From positions 1-52,207 of IMG/VR virus record IMGVR_UViG_3300025872_003055: a stretch of DNA of 52,207 nt; one strand, 5' to 3'. The translations under genes and the position numbers were made by a program. The stretch's first letter is position 1; each line of letters begins with the position of its first letter. Source of the DNA: a virus. The notes beneath the pieces were generated by a model. It was not told the DNA's origin and did not search any database. It saw only the letters and a program-made list of their open reading frames with translations. Below are positions 6,840-16,232 of the stretch, one piece after another.

Positions 6840-7747
6840 TCAAAACACCTCCGATAAGCATTCCAGTAATCAAGAGTTTCTTTCGGAACAATATCTTGCC
6901 AATCAGATAAACCTCGGATTAAATCAGTTGTATAACGATATCCAATGATCTCCTTCTCAAGATTGGTAACTAAATCCTGAACGTTTCGGTCTTGGTAAAC
7001 TGATGCCTTGTTATACACAACACTCTTGGGGAAATAATGCTGAAGAACATATCCACCCCAAATATCATCCATCCGCCCAACATGAGGGAATACCGAATAA
7101 TATGGAATGACTTCCCGTGCCAGAAAAGTATTTTGACTATTGAATGGTGAGATAGAAAGAGATCCATAAGGACCTTGAATCTTATCAAACTTTACAATGG
7201 GACGAATAGATAATCGTGCCATCGCATCAATATCAGGATCACCATCCCATAAATCTGCCTGAACAAGAACTCTACGCTTGAGTTTGCCACCATAAGAAAC
7301 TCGGTTCCTATAAGGAACCAAATCAATTGGATATCCACGATGCCAGACTTGATTATGTTCTGTGACCGACAGTGGATCAAAGACTCCAAGATCAGTATTA
7401 TAGAAATCAATCTCTACAGTTTCACCAACAATAACATTGGTTCCCCAATCATCATAAGGAATATTATCATCATCAACGGTCGCAACAATATCAGCGCCAC
7501 GATTATATGCTTCAACAAATCCAATATTACGACGTTGAATAGACTTCCATCCAATAGTCTCACTCAATTCTGGATATGTTTTCTCTTGATATTCTGGGGA
7601 GAGATAAATGCAATTTAGATTTTCATACTCATAATGTGGGGTTTTAGTATCACCCACCACAATCAGTGTCCAATCCTCTTTTCTTGAATACTTGATGGTA
7701 GCAAGAGTCGGGGGATTAATAGTTGTCGTTACAATATATTTGTTCAC
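6836..7747 (-). CDS. STELLO-like glycosyltransferase
   Basis: 303 aa. The opening IVTTTINPPTLATIKYS, the GWKSIQRRNIGFVEAY block and the acidic IVATVDDDNIPYDDW motif match the STELLO-type / reversibly-glycosylated-protein-like GT-A fold. The DDD would bind metal and nucleotide sugar. No membrane segments are seen, so it is probably cytosolic. It overlaps both neighbours by four bases and sits in the glycan operon. The sugar specificity cannot be read. Confidence 0.7.
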   Translation of the reverse strand: MNKYIVTTTINPPTLATIKYSRKEDWTLIVVGDTKTPHYEYENLNCIYLSPEYQEKTYPELSETIGWKSIQRRNIGFVEAYNRGADIVATVDDDNIPYDDWGTNVIVGETVEIDFYNTDLGVFDPLSVTEHNQVWHRGYPIDLVPYRNRVSYGGKLKRRVLVQADLWDGDPDIDAMARLSIRPIVKFDKIQGPYGSLSISPFNSQNTFLAREVIPYYSVFPHVGRMDDIWGGYVLQHYFPKSVVYNKASVYQDRNVQDLVTNLEKEIIGYRYTTDLIRGLSDWQDIVPKETLDYWNAYRRCFE

Positions 7748-8622
7748 ATTAAATACTTTTCAACGAAGTGTTTTGTTGTGTAGTTATTCACTGCCTTATT
7801 ATAAGCGTTTTTTCTCATTTCGTCAAACTCATCATAATGATTAATAATGTATTCTAACTTCTTATCAAGATCCGTTTCATCATCAAAATACATAAAGTCT
7901 TCATCGGGAGTAAAGAAGTATTCGATTGGATTCCAGGGATCTCTTTGACAAAGAATTACACATTTAGAAAATGCTGCTTCAAACATTCTAGATTTAATTT
8001 GAGGCATTGTTCCACGATCAATATGAGTAAATGCTTTATTATCCCTACCTCTAGGAAAGTTATAATAGTTTTCTGCGGTTGCTGGATCAATGTTACAAAG
8101 ACCATGAACAACTGACACTTTAGTTTCGGAAAGCATTCTCATCTTATCAGAATACGAACACCTAGGAACATTACCCATACTATAATGTCCGAATCTAAAA
8201 TTATATTTGGTAAAGACATTCTGGATGTAACTATCCCAAGGTACTGACCTTGGAAGACTTCCAAAATAAGATACATCAATTACCTTTTCTCTCTCTTCTG
8301 GAATCCAGTCCTCACTGAAGGGAAAGAAAGCAAAAGTTCTATTATCAAAAAGTTCAGCAGTATATGGACAAATAGTTAGAATTGTATCTGCCTTTTCATG
8401 AAGAACTGATTTTGGACCTTGAACAACACAGAAGTTTGGTTCTTCTAATGTCAGAACAACTTTTTCTTTATCTTCATATTGACCAGAATATAGGTCACCA
8501 TAAAAATCTGCCATAAACAAATAACAGTCTCTAGCAATATCTTCATACTTTTCAAAATTTAAATAGTATAAAGGATCTTCAGTAAGTCCATTCTCTGGTC
8601 TTACAAAATTTAAAACTTTCAT
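7744..8622 (-). CDS. Glycosyltransferase group 1 (GT-B fold)
   Basis: 292 aa. The C-terminal half contains a stretch with FEAAFSKCVILCQRD and DEDFMYFDDETDLDKKL, typical of group 1 glycosyltransferases of the CgeB/PF13524 type, where the conserved region binds the nucleotide sugar. The N-terminal acceptor domain is not recognisable. Coupled to neighbours by ATGA-type overlaps. The donor sugar is unknown. Confidence 0.72.
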   Translation of the reverse strand: MKVLNFVRPENGLTEDPLYYLNFEKYEDIARDCYLFMADFYGDLYSGQYEDKEKVVLTLEEPNFCVVQGPKSVLHEKADTILTICPYTAELFDNRTFAFFPFSEDWIPEEREKVIDVSYFGSLPRSVPWDSYIQNVFTKYNFRFGHYSMGNVPRCSYSDKMRMLSETKVSVVHGLCNIDPATAENYYNFPRGRDNKAFTHIDRGTMPQIKSRMFEAAFSKCVILCQRDPWNPIEYFFTPDEDFMYFDDETDLDKKLEYIINHYDEFDEMRKNAYNKAVNNYTTKHFVEKYLM

Positions 8623-9413
8623 AGAACCTCATTAATATCTTCTTGAGTTAAAATATAAACTCCCATATGCTGGACAGATTTGGAAGCCAGATAAACTGCC
8701 TTTGGTATGGCAACATTTAAATCTCTAGTATGTAAATAAAAGTAACAAAGAGTTGCCAAGAAAACATCACCTGCTCCAGTTACATCAAACACATCTACTT
8801 GAGGAGATCTGTATACATTATCTTTCCACTTTGCTCCCATCTTACCCATTGTGACGACTAGTTCACAATTTTTGGGTAGACTCTTCATTTTGTTTTCTTC
8901 ATCATTGTTAATCTTGATGATAGAATTATTAAAGTGTTTCAAATCTGGATTCTTACTATCAACAAAAATTGGTCCACCAAATTTTTCACACAAAACACTA
9001 ATTGATTCAAGATCAAGAATTCCTTTACAATAGTCAGATATAATTACAGCATCATACTTTTTACAATCAGGTATTTCCACAACATCTACCTGGTGTCCAA
9101 GATCTTCTCTTAAAAGAAGTTGATTGGACTTAGTATCCACAAATCTTCTTTTGATTAGTTGGTCTGGATCGTTGGTAATAAAGTCAACATCCAAACCATA
9201 GGCAAGCAGATTCTCTCTGACGTTTGCTGCCATTCCTGGGCGAGTTTCTTCTGCTCTGTAATCAAATACAGGAACAGGTGCCTCCGCACATAACCTGTCG
9301 CAGACACCATAGTGATAAATGTCTTTACAAGACTCACCGATAAGTAAGACCTTGAAGTGTTCTTGTTGTTGAATATTCTCCAACTCTGTCAAAAAACCGA
9401 ACTGCCTTGGCAT
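8619..9413 (-). CDS. PfkB-family sugar kinase, HldE N-terminal domain-like
   Basis: The C-terminal VDVFDVTGAGDVFLATL contains the ribokinase/PfkB catalytic DTGAGD-type motif, here DVTGAGD. VLLIGESCKDIYHYG and a GMAANVRENL segment match the heptose-7-phosphate kinase (HldE/RfaE1) N-terminal region. It probably phosphorylates D-glycero-D-manno-heptose 7-phosphate or a related sugar at C1. The nucleotidyltransferase half is a separate gene just upstream. The first ATGs (9422 or 9413) lie inside that gene, so the two overlap by 80-89 bases. Confidence 0.82.
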   Translation of the reverse strand: MPRQFGFLTELENIQQQEHFKVLLIGESCKDIYHYGVCDRLCAEAPVPVFDYRAEETRPGMAANVRENLLAYGLDVDFITNDPDQLIKRRFVDTKSNQLLLREDLGHQVDVVEIPDCKKYDAVIISDYCKGILDLESISVLCEKFGGPIFVDSKNPDLKHFNNSIIKINNDEENKMKSLPKNCELVVTMGKMGAKWKDNVYRSPQVDVFDVTGAGDVFLATLCYFYLHTRDLNVAIPKAVYLASKSVQHMGVYILTQEDINEVL

Positions 9414-9732
9414 AATGTCCACCTACAACCTCTTTACCTTTCCAATCAGATCCTACGACCATTATATCAGGATTTATTGTTTTTATCAAATCCTCAAGTT
9501 CTTCTTTACTATTAAAGATATGAACAACATCAATATAACGTATTGCCTGTAATACTTTGGAACGATCCTCTTGGGAAAAGATTGGTCTTTCCTTTCCTTT
9601 CATCTGTGCGACTTTCTCATCAGAGTCAATCGCAACAATCAAATAATCACCCAGAGACTTTGCATACTCAAACAGTTGAATGTGTCCAGGATGAAGCACA
9701 TCAAAGCATCCGTTTACAAAGATGATTTTCAT
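9334..9732 (-). CDS. Sugar-phosphate nucleotidyltransferase, HldE C-terminal domain-like
   Basis: 132 aa. VNGCFDVLHPGHIQLFEYAK has the HxGH cytidylyltransferase signature, and the end has GEYSTTRTLQ, the STT-type motif of RfaE2/HldE-C. It would transfer a nucleotide (ADP or CDP) to the sugar 1-phosphate made by the kinase encoded next. In most bacteria kinase and transferase are fused in the opposite order (kinase first). Here they are two overlapping genes with the transferase first. Confidence 0.87.
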   Translation of the reverse strand: MKIIFVNGCFDVLHPGHIQLFEYAKSLGDYLIVAIDSDEKVAQMKGKERPIFSQEDRSKVLQAIRYIDVVHIFNSKEELEDLIKTINPDIMVVGSDWKGKEVVGGHYAKAVRFFDRVGEYSTTRTLQGLTYR

Positions 9733-10220
9733 TTCTCCCCCATAATCATAAATGAGTTATTCAAATCAATCCCAGAAACAAATACGTTCCTATACCCACG
9801 ATCAACCATATAATCACGAATCATCTCTGGCACAAATACGTGCTTGTGCTTTCGGTTGTTCCATGGTCTCCAATATTTCTGACTATAATCTGGAAGATAA
9901 AGAAAAAGAACTCCACCATCTACCAGACGTTCATACCAGTAGTTCATTGTCTCAACCCAATCATCAACGTGCTCAAGACAATGACTAGAAAAGATATAAT
10001 CAGGATCTTTCTCTGGAAGATGATTGGCATCCCAAGGATCATCAAAACTCAAATCAATTGGAGTGGATCCAGGAAAAGACCATTCTGGTTTCATACATCC
10101 AATATCATATCCAAACCCAGAACAAACGTGCTTGGCAAACGGAATCGCAAACTGCGAAGCATTACCAATCGCTTGAAAATGAGGGTATTCAGTTTGCTGA
10201 TAATTGATTGTTTTAATCAT
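9729..10220 (-). CDS. SAM-dependent methyltransferase-like protein
   Basis: 163 aa. FGYDIGCMKPEW supplies an SAM motif I-like stretch, and DYIFSSHCLEHVDDW followed by GGVLFLYLPD is the classic type 11 methyltransferase pattern (motif II and post-motif). It may O-methylate a sugar of the glycan built by this operon. The start codon ATG at 10220 overlaps the stop of the previous gene (ATGA). The Rossmann core is short at the N-terminus, so activity is less certain than fold. Confidence 0.72.
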   Translation of the reverse strand: MIKTINYQQTEYPHFQAIGNASQFAIPFAKHVCSGFGYDIGCMKPEWSFPGSTPIDLSFDDPWDANHLPEKDPDYIFSSHCLEHVDDWVETMNYWYERLVDGGVLFLYLPDYSQKYWRPWNNRKHKHVFVPEMIRDYMVDRGYRNVFVSGIDLNNSFMIMGEK

Positions 10221-10969
10221 TGATATTGCCAGGGCAGATTGAATAAGTATCTTGTTTGCGACCAATCACCCCAACGGTGATGAAGGAACATTGGTTTGTC
10301 TTTGACCTTATCAAAGAGTTCAGAAGTCTCAAAGAGATAGTTCCAGGATGTTTCAATAAAGTTATATGCTGCTGCTTTTTCAATGACTTTACACCAGTCA
10401 AACAAAGAGTATCCTTCAATATGCTTTGCCTCTACGACTTGTGCTCCACCATAGTCAGCAGGATTTACAGATATTCTATCACAGATTTCAACTTGTGGTC
10501 TTGTACACCAATAACGATTAACAAGAACATACACATCATCATCTTTGAGTCCTAGGACATCATAAAACAGTTTATCTTCCTTTTCTTGATTGCGAACAAA
10601 CTTAATATGATCTCTCCAATCTGTCCAGTCCATTCCAATACTATCATACTTACCTGCCATGATTGGTTGATAGTTTCCAAAACCCTGAAAGTAAAACAAC
10701 TCATCAGTGATTTCAGTCTGCTTCTCTGGAAGATAATGCTGAATTCCAGGAAACTGAACGTGCTCTGGTAATGGTGGACGAGTCAGTTTTACTTCTTTAT
10801 CATCCCAAGAAATAAAATTAAAGTCTGGAATATAATCGTTCAACCATTCAAACTCAGATACAACTGGCCAATAGACTTCATATCCTTGGTCTTTGATATG
10901 ATGTGCCAGTTTTTGAAGAAATAAAATATCTCCAAGACCACAGGGTTGGTAAATTAATCCTACTTTCAT
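10217..10969 (-). CDS. GT9-like (heptosyltransferase-fold) protein A
   Basis: 250 aa. MKVGLIYQPCGLGDILFLQK is the GLGD-type N-terminal motif of the GT9 heptosyltransferase superfamily. A C-terminal FIETSWNYLFETSEL region would correspond to the nucleotide-sugar binding part. It is paralogous to the gene immediately upstream (10966-11688). Both could transfer the heptose activated by the HldE-like pair. Similarity to GT9 is weak apart from the N-terminus. Start chosen at the ATG overlapping the preceding stop. Confidence 0.6.
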   Translation of the reverse strand: MKVGLIYQPCGLGDILFLQKLAHHIKDQGYEVYWPVVSEFEWLNDYIPDFNFISWDDKEVKLTRPPLPEHVQFPGIQHYLPEKQTEITDELFYFQGFGNYQPIMAGKYDSIGMDWTDWRDHIKFVRNQEKEDKLFYDVLGLKDDDVYVLVNRYWCTRPQVEICDRISVNPADYGGAQVVEAKHIEGYSLFDWCKVIEKAAAYNFIETSWNYLFETSELFDKVKDKPMFLHHRWGDWSQTRYLFNLPWQYQ

Positions 10970-11688
10970 TCTACCTCCATTGGAGTCATCTCTCTCCACT
11001 CATCTCTGGTATACTCAATCCACTGCCATGGTTTCTTGAGAATCCCATCATAGACTCGTTCTGAATACTTATAATGACGTGGATGAATCGTAAGTCTTGT
11101 TGCTTTGAGATCTAATGTCTCCATCACATAATGAAGTGATGTGTCAACAGAATGCATCTCTTCGGCATTCTCAAATACCCAGCACCAATCAAAAACTTTA
11201 CCACCAGGAACGTTGGGATCCATCTCAACAACCTTCCCATCATATCCTTCTGGGATTTGTTGGTAAACTCCTTTCATTGGTTTGTAGACACTGTAGTATG
11301 GATTGACGAAAATAAAAGGATCTCCCTTCTCTAATCCAAGTCGCTTACGGAGATTTTCTTCTCGTTCAAGATTGCGTTCATACTTAAAGTAATCTTGCCA
11401 GTCATCATAAGAAACTCCAACAGCATCATACTTCGTTCCCATTACATCCCAAGATCCTCTTGGTTTGGGAACATTAGACAAATCAAGAACTCCAACCTCA
11501 CCAGAAGGAAGTTGGAGTTGTCCTTGAGCACCAATATGGGAATTAGTAATCATCTGGTCTACGCCAGCAGACCAGCAGGAAGGGGTAACTGGATGATAGA
11601 CAGTATGTTCTTGAGATAATACTGTTGCTATTTTCTGAATAAAGAAAATGTCACCCAGTCCTCCTGGTTGATCAATAATGATATTCAT
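10966..11688 (-). CDS. GT9-like (heptosyltransferase-fold) protein B
   Basis: 240 aa beginning MNIIIDQPGGLGDIFFIQK, with the same GLGD motif as its neighbour. Shared segments include the VG-(V/M)-DWxD-(W/Y)-(F/K)-K-x-xRN region and the V-FDWC-V motif. Tandem paralogs of this kind usually act on successive positions of one glycan, though this is inference. The start overlaps the stop of the dehydratase upstream. Confidence 0.6.
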   Translation of the reverse strand: MNIIIDQPGGLGDIFFIQKIATVLSQEHTVYHPVTPSCWSAGVDQMITNSHIGAQGQLQLPSGEVGVLDLSNVPKPRGSWDVMGTKYDAVGVSYDDWQDYFKYERNLEREENLRKRLGLEKGDPFIFVNPYYSVYKPMKGVYQQIPEGYDGKVVEMDPNVPGGKVFDWCWVFENAEEMHSVDTSLHYVMETLDLKATRLTIHPRHYKYSERVYDGILKKPWQWIEYTRDEWREMTPMEVE

Positions 11689-12665
11689 CAGTTAATCTTG
11701 TCGTACCAATACTTGAGAAGATCATTCAGAGTCGTATCAATATCATACTCTTCCTTGAATCCAGTGAGTTCTACAAGATTGGTAGAATCACCGTGCTGGT
11801 AATAGATCTCATGAGGACGCCAGAAAGGTTCATGAATCTTTTGCTCCACATGATTCAGACCAGACAGTTCAATCAACTTATCGGTGAAGAACTGCATTTT
11901 ACGAGGAGTATCTCCACAGATATTGAAGATGTGATTAGTGACCTCTGGATGAATCATTGCCAGATAATAAGCCCTAACAGTATCCCGAACATCCATCACA
12001 ACACGGGTTGTGTTAAGATTTCCAACCAACAGCACAGGATCCTGAAGACCCTTCATCATTCTGGCAATCTGATAGGCATCAGATGAGATGGAGAAGATCT
12101 TACCTCGGCGGGGACCAGTGTGGGAGAAAGCACGAGTGATGAATCCTTTGATGAATCCATTTTCCATACGTTCCTGAAGATAGACATCAGTTGCTGCCTT
12201 TGATGCCCCATAAGGATTAGCAGGCAGAATCGTATCTTCCCAATGAATCTTACGACCATCTTGACCGACGTTGCCATAGACTTCAGATGTGGAGCAGAAC
12301 ATCAACTTACAATCAGGTTGATGATCCACGATCACCTGAATCAAATTAGCACTACCCATCACATTAGTTTCCATTGTGCCAATCGGATCACGGAAACTAG
12401 AAGGAGGATGAGACTGTGCTGCTAGATGGAAGACACCATCAAACTGATACTTCTCAAACACATTACGCAGTGAGCGGTAGTTGCAGAGATCAGAATAGAG
12501 GAAGGTAATTGAATTATAGACTTCATCGGGCACTACGTCACGAATATCAGTCTCCATACCATTGGTACGACGAATCAAACCATAGACTTCGTGACCTTCA
12601 CTATGAAGAAGATTTGCCAAGTGAGGACCAGCAAACCCAGTGATTCCAGTGATTAAAAACTTCAT
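11688..12665 (-). CDS. GDP-mannose 4,6-dehydratase-like SDR
   Basis: 325 aa extended short-chain dehydrogenase. GITGFAGPHLANLL is the NAD(P)-binding GxxGxxG. CSTSEVYG and NPYGASKAATD give the catalytic S/T-E and YxxxK. SHTGPRRGK is close to the GMD SPRRGE-type active-site loop. It probably makes GDP-4-keto-6-deoxymannose, the first step to GDP-fucose, or reduces it (RMD). No GDP-fucose synthase is visible in the window, so the host or another phage gene would supply it. Confidence 0.82.
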   Translation of the reverse strand: MKFLITGITGFAGPHLANLLHSEGHEVYGLIRRTNGMETDIRDVVPDEVYNSITFLYSDLCNYRSLRNVFEKYQFDGVFHLAAQSHPPSSFRDPIGTMETNVMGSANLIQVIVDHQPDCKLMFCSTSEVYGNVGQDGRKIHWEDTILPANPYGASKAATDVYLQERMENGFIKGFITRAFSHTGPRRGKIFSISSDAYQIARMMKGLQDPVLLVGNLNTTRVVMDVRDTVRAYYLAMIHPEVTNHIFNICGDTPRKMQFFTDKLIELSGLNHVEQKIHEPFWRPHEIYYQHGDSTNLVELTGFKEEYDIDTTLNDLLKYWYDKIN

Positions 12666-13315
12666 TAATTTACAACTCCTTCAATAAGATCTTTACAAAC
12701 TTCAAGGTCAGCATCAACAGGGAACAGAATCAAGAACCCTTGAGCAATATACGATTCAATTATAACATGAGTTTCATCAAACAACTCATAGACAAAATCA
12801 ATTCCATCGGCACCAGCAACGTTCCTTAAATCCCAGTTGCCACCCTCATAAGGACCATCCTTATAAACTCTCAAATCATCAAGAACAAACACGTCCTTTG
12901 AAATATCCCTACCACTTTCTTTGATGACTCTTAGTTCAGACTCAAGAGGAATTCGCTTGGTAGGATCTGGTTCACTAGTATAAGTAGCACCGTTGATATT
13001 AAAATCAGCACCAGGAAAATGAGCATCGTGCCAGAACAGAGTTGGTTCTGGTGACAGAGTTTCCAGAATGGTTTTCATCTCAACATGACTATATCCTTTG
13101 ATGAGATGAAGATTAGGAGTTCCCTCAAACTTTTCTACCAACTTAGCATGAAGTTCATCCATCAACTCAATGGTATAAACATTGAGATCATCTGGACGGA
13201 CATTGAGAATATACGAAAGACTGTCGGCAATTCCAGTGCCAGTCTCTACAAAGTTTTTAATACCAAAAGTCTCAATGACTTCTTTTGGTTTGATTGCCTG
13301 ATAAATTTGTCCCAT
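12665..13315 (-). CDS. Hypothetical protein, possible methyltransferase fold
   Basis: 216 aa. FVETGTGIADSLSYIL looks like an SAM-binding motif I, and later segments (LNVYTIELMDELHAKLVEKF; TLFWHDAHFPG; DVFVLDDLRVYK) alternate strands and helices as in class I methyltransferases. The DAH and DD motifs resemble the FkbM-like proteins found in glycan clusters. Substrate unknown. It lies between the GT10 gene and the GMD-like gene and shares their transcript. Confidence 0.5.
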   Translation of the reverse strand: MGQIYQAIKPKEVIETFGIKNFVETGTGIADSLSYILNVRPDDLNVYTIELMDELHAKLVEKFEGTPNLHLIKGYSHVEMKTILETLSPEPTLFWHDAHFPGADFNINGATYTSEPDPTKRIPLESELRVIKESGRDISKDVFVLDDLRVYKDGPYEGGNWDLRNVAGADGIDFVYELFDETHVIIESYIAQGFLILFPVDADLEVCKDLIEGVVN

Positions 13316-13316
13316 T

Positions 13317-14120
13317 TTAATTAAAGTAATTAAGGTAAATAAAGTCTTCTAGGATTTCCATCTCTTTTGCTTTTTCTAAATTTTCTTTGATGGCATCCAT
13401 CTTTGAATAGTAAATGTCTTCAGATACATCAAACTCTTCTGTCAAATCAATTATACCATCTTTATTAAAATATTTGCCAATGTCTGGTGCTCCAAGATAA
13501 ACAGGAATGGTTCCTGTGGCAAAGCAGTCCAAAAGTTTTTCCGTAAAGTAAGTCTCATATTGACCATTCTCAATCGCAACCGAGAACATATAATCACAAA
13601 GTCCTTCTTCTTTCAAAGCGATCTCATTGAATCCACGCCCATAAAGATCTACTTGATCTCCAATTCTTTCAACCCACTGAAGGCGAAGTCTATGCCCTTC
13701 ACACATTCTTTTGTTTGAAGCAATCATAGAAATCATCTTTGATTTCTCATAGATCTTTGGTTCTTTGATCCAAAACCCTTGAGCAGGACACCACTTGAAC
13801 TTGGGATCAATTTTTAAAAGTTCTTGATTGTGTGTAAAGATAGCATCAAATGTTTCCAAATATTTTTCGGGAAACATCTTAACTTGATCAACAATTTGTG
13901 GAGTAATATATTTTGACTCCAATAACCAAGCATACTTTGGACCTTCTGGAGCATCATCCATCCAGGCATAGGGAAGAGTGCTGTCAAGATAAAAAGAACA
14001 CTCTCCACCTTCTTTGACCCATTCAATATACTTTGACTCTTTACCGTGAACAGAATATCCTTTATTCCCGTTTGTAAGATGAGTAAAAGTATCTCCGATT
14101 AAATTAAACTTTTTTCGCAT
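13317..14120 (-). CDS. Fucosyltransferase, GT10 family
   Basis: 267 aa. The C-terminal half shows the GT10 (alpha-1,3/1,4-fucosyltransferase) signature: SMIASNKRMCEGHRLRLQ, VDLYGRGFN, then SVAIENGQYETYFTEKLLD with the conserved YFTEK, and FATGTIPVYLGAPDI. It transfers fucose from GDP-fucose to an internal sugar. With the two GT11 genes this makes three fucosyltransferases in one phage operon. Start at the ATG inside the 3' end of the epimerase gene. Confidence 0.88.
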   Translation of the reverse strand: MRKKFNLIGDTFTHLTNGNKGYSVHGKESKYIEWVKEGGECSFYLDSTLPYAWMDDAPEGPKYAWLLESKYITPQIVDQVKMFPEKYLETFDAIFTHNQELLKIDPKFKWCPAQGFWIKEPKIYEKSKMISMIASNKRMCEGHRLRLQWVERIGDQVDLYGRGFNEIALKEEGLCDYMFSVAIENGQYETYFTEKLLDCFATGTIPVYLGAPDIGKYFNKDGIIDLTEEFDVSEDIYYSKMDAIKENLEKAKEMEILEDFIYLNYFN

Positions 14121-15156
14121 TGATTTGCTCACTAATCCATGAATAAGTTTTACGGATTCCCTCTTCCAGAGTTTGTGAATAATCCCAACCAAGTTCTTTG
14201 CGAATCAGATCGTTGTTTGAGTTACGACCACGAACACCCAGAGGACCAGGAATATGATTCTTTTCAACGGTCTTACCAGCAACTTTAGCGGCAGTATCAA
14301 CCAGTTGATCAATTGTCACCATCTCTTCTGATCCAATGTTAACTGGACCAATGAAGTTGGAGTCCATCATCCGACGAGTTGCTTCAATACATTCATCAAT
14401 ATAAAGGAATGAGCGGGTTTGCTTTCCATCACCCCAAACATCAATACTACCACCCTCTTCTGGAAGATATGCTACTTTACGGCAGATTGCTGCGGGTGCT
14501 TTTTCACGTCCACCATCCCAGGTTCCTTCAGGACCAAAGATGTTGTGATAACGAGCAACCCGTACAGGAATCCCGTAATTACGATGATAAGCGAAAAAGA
14601 GTCGCTCTGAGAAAAGTTTCTCCCAACCATATTCAGAATCTGGGTTAGCGGGGTAGGCTGACTCTTCACGGCAATCAGGATTATCAGGATCAAGTTGATT
14701 ATGCTCTGGATACATACACGCAGATCCAGAATAGAAAATCTTGGTGCTGTTCTTACCCAGACGCTCATTCATCTGGTGTTGCATTTCAAGAACATTCAGA
14801 TTGATCGTTGCTGAGTTATGCATGATGTCGGCATCATTGTCACCAGTGAATACAAACCCAGCACCACCCATATCAGCAGCAAACTGATAGATCTCATCAA
14901 ACGCCTGAATATAGCGATAGGGAACTGAATTATAAAAGTTTCCGCGATCACCCTTATATTCAATGACACGACGAACAAAATCTACGTCACGGAGATCCCC
15001 AAGGACAAACTCATTTGCTTCGTGCTTTGAATATTCTGGATACTTAAGATCTACACCACGAACCCAGTATCCTTCGGAACGTAGTCTGCGAACCATGTGA
15101 CTTCCGATGAAACCACCAGCACCAAGTACAAGTGCCTTTTTGATATATTGACTCAT
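14104..15156 (-). CDS. GDP-mannose 3,5-epimerase-like SDR
   Basis: 350 aa. GAGGFIGSHMVRRL is the NAD-binding motif. ADMGGAGFVFTGDND, FYSGSACMYPEHNQL and ESAYPANPDSEYGWEKLFSE follow plant GDP-mannose 3,5-epimerase closely, with catalytic YxxxK as YGWEK and the active-site Cys in SACMYPE. It would convert GDP-mannose to GDP-L-galactose or GDP-L-gulose, a precursor seen in algal and bacterial glycans. ATG at 15156 is 26 bases after the end of the dehydratase gene. Confidence 0.88.
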   Translation of the reverse strand: MSQYIKKALVLGAGGFIGSHMVRRLRSEGYWVRGVDLKYPEYSKHEANEFVLGDLRDVDFVRRVIEYKGDRGNFYNSVPYRYIQAFDEIYQFAADMGGAGFVFTGDNDADIMHNSATINLNVLEMQHQMNERLGKNSTKIFYSGSACMYPEHNQLDPDNPDCREESAYPANPDSEYGWEKLFSERLFFAYHRNYGIPVRVARYHNIFGPEGTWDGGREKAPAAICRKVAYLPEEGGSIDVWGDGKQTRSFLYIDECIEATRRMMDSNFIGPVNIGSEEMVTIDQLVDTAAKVAGKTVEKNHIPGPLGVRGRNSNNDLIRKELGWDYSQTLEEGIRKTYSWISEQINAKKV

Positions 15157-15182
15157 AAAATCATAAACTCTATAATTATATA

Positions 15183-16202
15183 TTATACTCTAATCCACCT
15201 CTCATTTGCAAGAGTCCATGACACAACTTCCGCAATTCTACTTCTAATGTCTTGTGGAACCCATCCCATTTTTTTCATCTTTTCACCCGAGAGTGCATAG
15301 CGAAGATCATGTCCAGGACGTGCGGAATGAAAATCAATCATTTGATACTTCAGTTCTTTTCCTTGAGCATCTGCAATAATTTGTGCTAATTCCAGATTAT
15401 TCAATTCTTCAGCACCAACAATATTAAACTTAGGACACTTAGCATCACCCCAATTCTTTTCACTAATTGTAGGTTGATTCAGCAAGAACAGAAGTGCATC
15501 TGAAACATCTTCAGCATGAATATAATGTCTTGACCCTGGAATAGTTTTTGTAGGATCACTATGAATTGTAATAGTTTCACCATCACGAATTTTTCTAATA
15601 CACATTGGAATATATTTTTCGGGGTGCTGTCTTTGCCCAAACACATTCATTGTATGTGTAATATAAACTGGAAGTTTATAAGTATTTTCAAATGCTACCG
15701 CAAGTTCTTCTCCACCCGCTTTAGAGGCACTATAAGGATTTGTAGAATTATATCGATCATTCTCCTCATATTTAATTCCATTAGGTGCAGGTCCAAAAAC
15801 CTCATCGGTACTAAAATAAACAAATCTTTCCAAATGATCAAGATTTCTTGCAAAGTCAAGAATATTGCATGTTGCAACAACGTTATCCATCACAAATTCA
15901 AGAGGATATTCAATACTTCTATCTACATGAGATCCCGCAGCAAGATGTAAAATATAATCTACTTTACCTATATCAGCAGCAATCAAAGGATTGATTGCTG
16001 CCTTTAAGTCATGAAAAACTACTTTTACTCTAGATTTATCCTTTTCCGAAAAGTCTTGTAAAATATCATGAAGGCGATTTAAATTTCCACTAAAATCTAA
16101 TCTATCGAGAGTAACTATTTCCCAATCAGTCGTTTTAAGGATCTGTGAAACCAAATGGTGTGCTATAAACCCCGCACCGCCAGTTACTAAAACTCGTTTC
16201 AT
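15183..16202 (-). CDS. dTDP-glucose 4,6-dehydratase-like SDR
   Basis: 339 aa. VTGGAGFIAHHLVSQI is the NAD-binding motif. LAAGSHVDRSIEYPLEF and YFSTDEVFGPAPNG carry the RmlB-type catalytic TDE, and NPYSASKAGGEEL the YxxxK. It dehydrates a nucleotide-activated hexose to the 4-keto-6-deoxy form. It is the first gene after the promoter at 16233-16261, so it heads the 13-kb glycosylation operon. Whether the substrate is dTDP- or CDP-glucose cannot be told. Confidence 0.85.
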   Translation of the reverse strand: MKRVLVTGGAGFIAHHLVSQILKTTDWEIVTLDRLDFSGNLNRLHDILQDFSEKDKSRVKVVFHDLKAAINPLIAADIGKVDYILHLAAGSHVDRSIEYPLEFVMDNVVATCNILDFARNLDHLERFVYFSTDEVFGPAPNGIKYEENDRYNSTNPYSASKAGGEELAVAFENTYKLPVYITHTMNVFGQRQHPEKYIPMCIRKIRDGETITIHSDPTKTIPGSRHYIHAEDVSDALLFLLNQPTISEKNWGDAKCPKFNIVGAEELNNLELAQIIADAQGKELKYQMIDFHSARPGHDLRYALSGEKMKKMGWVPQDIRSRIAEVVSWTLANERWIRV

Positions 16203-16232
16203 AAAAATGTTTTACTTTCATACTTTTAATCT

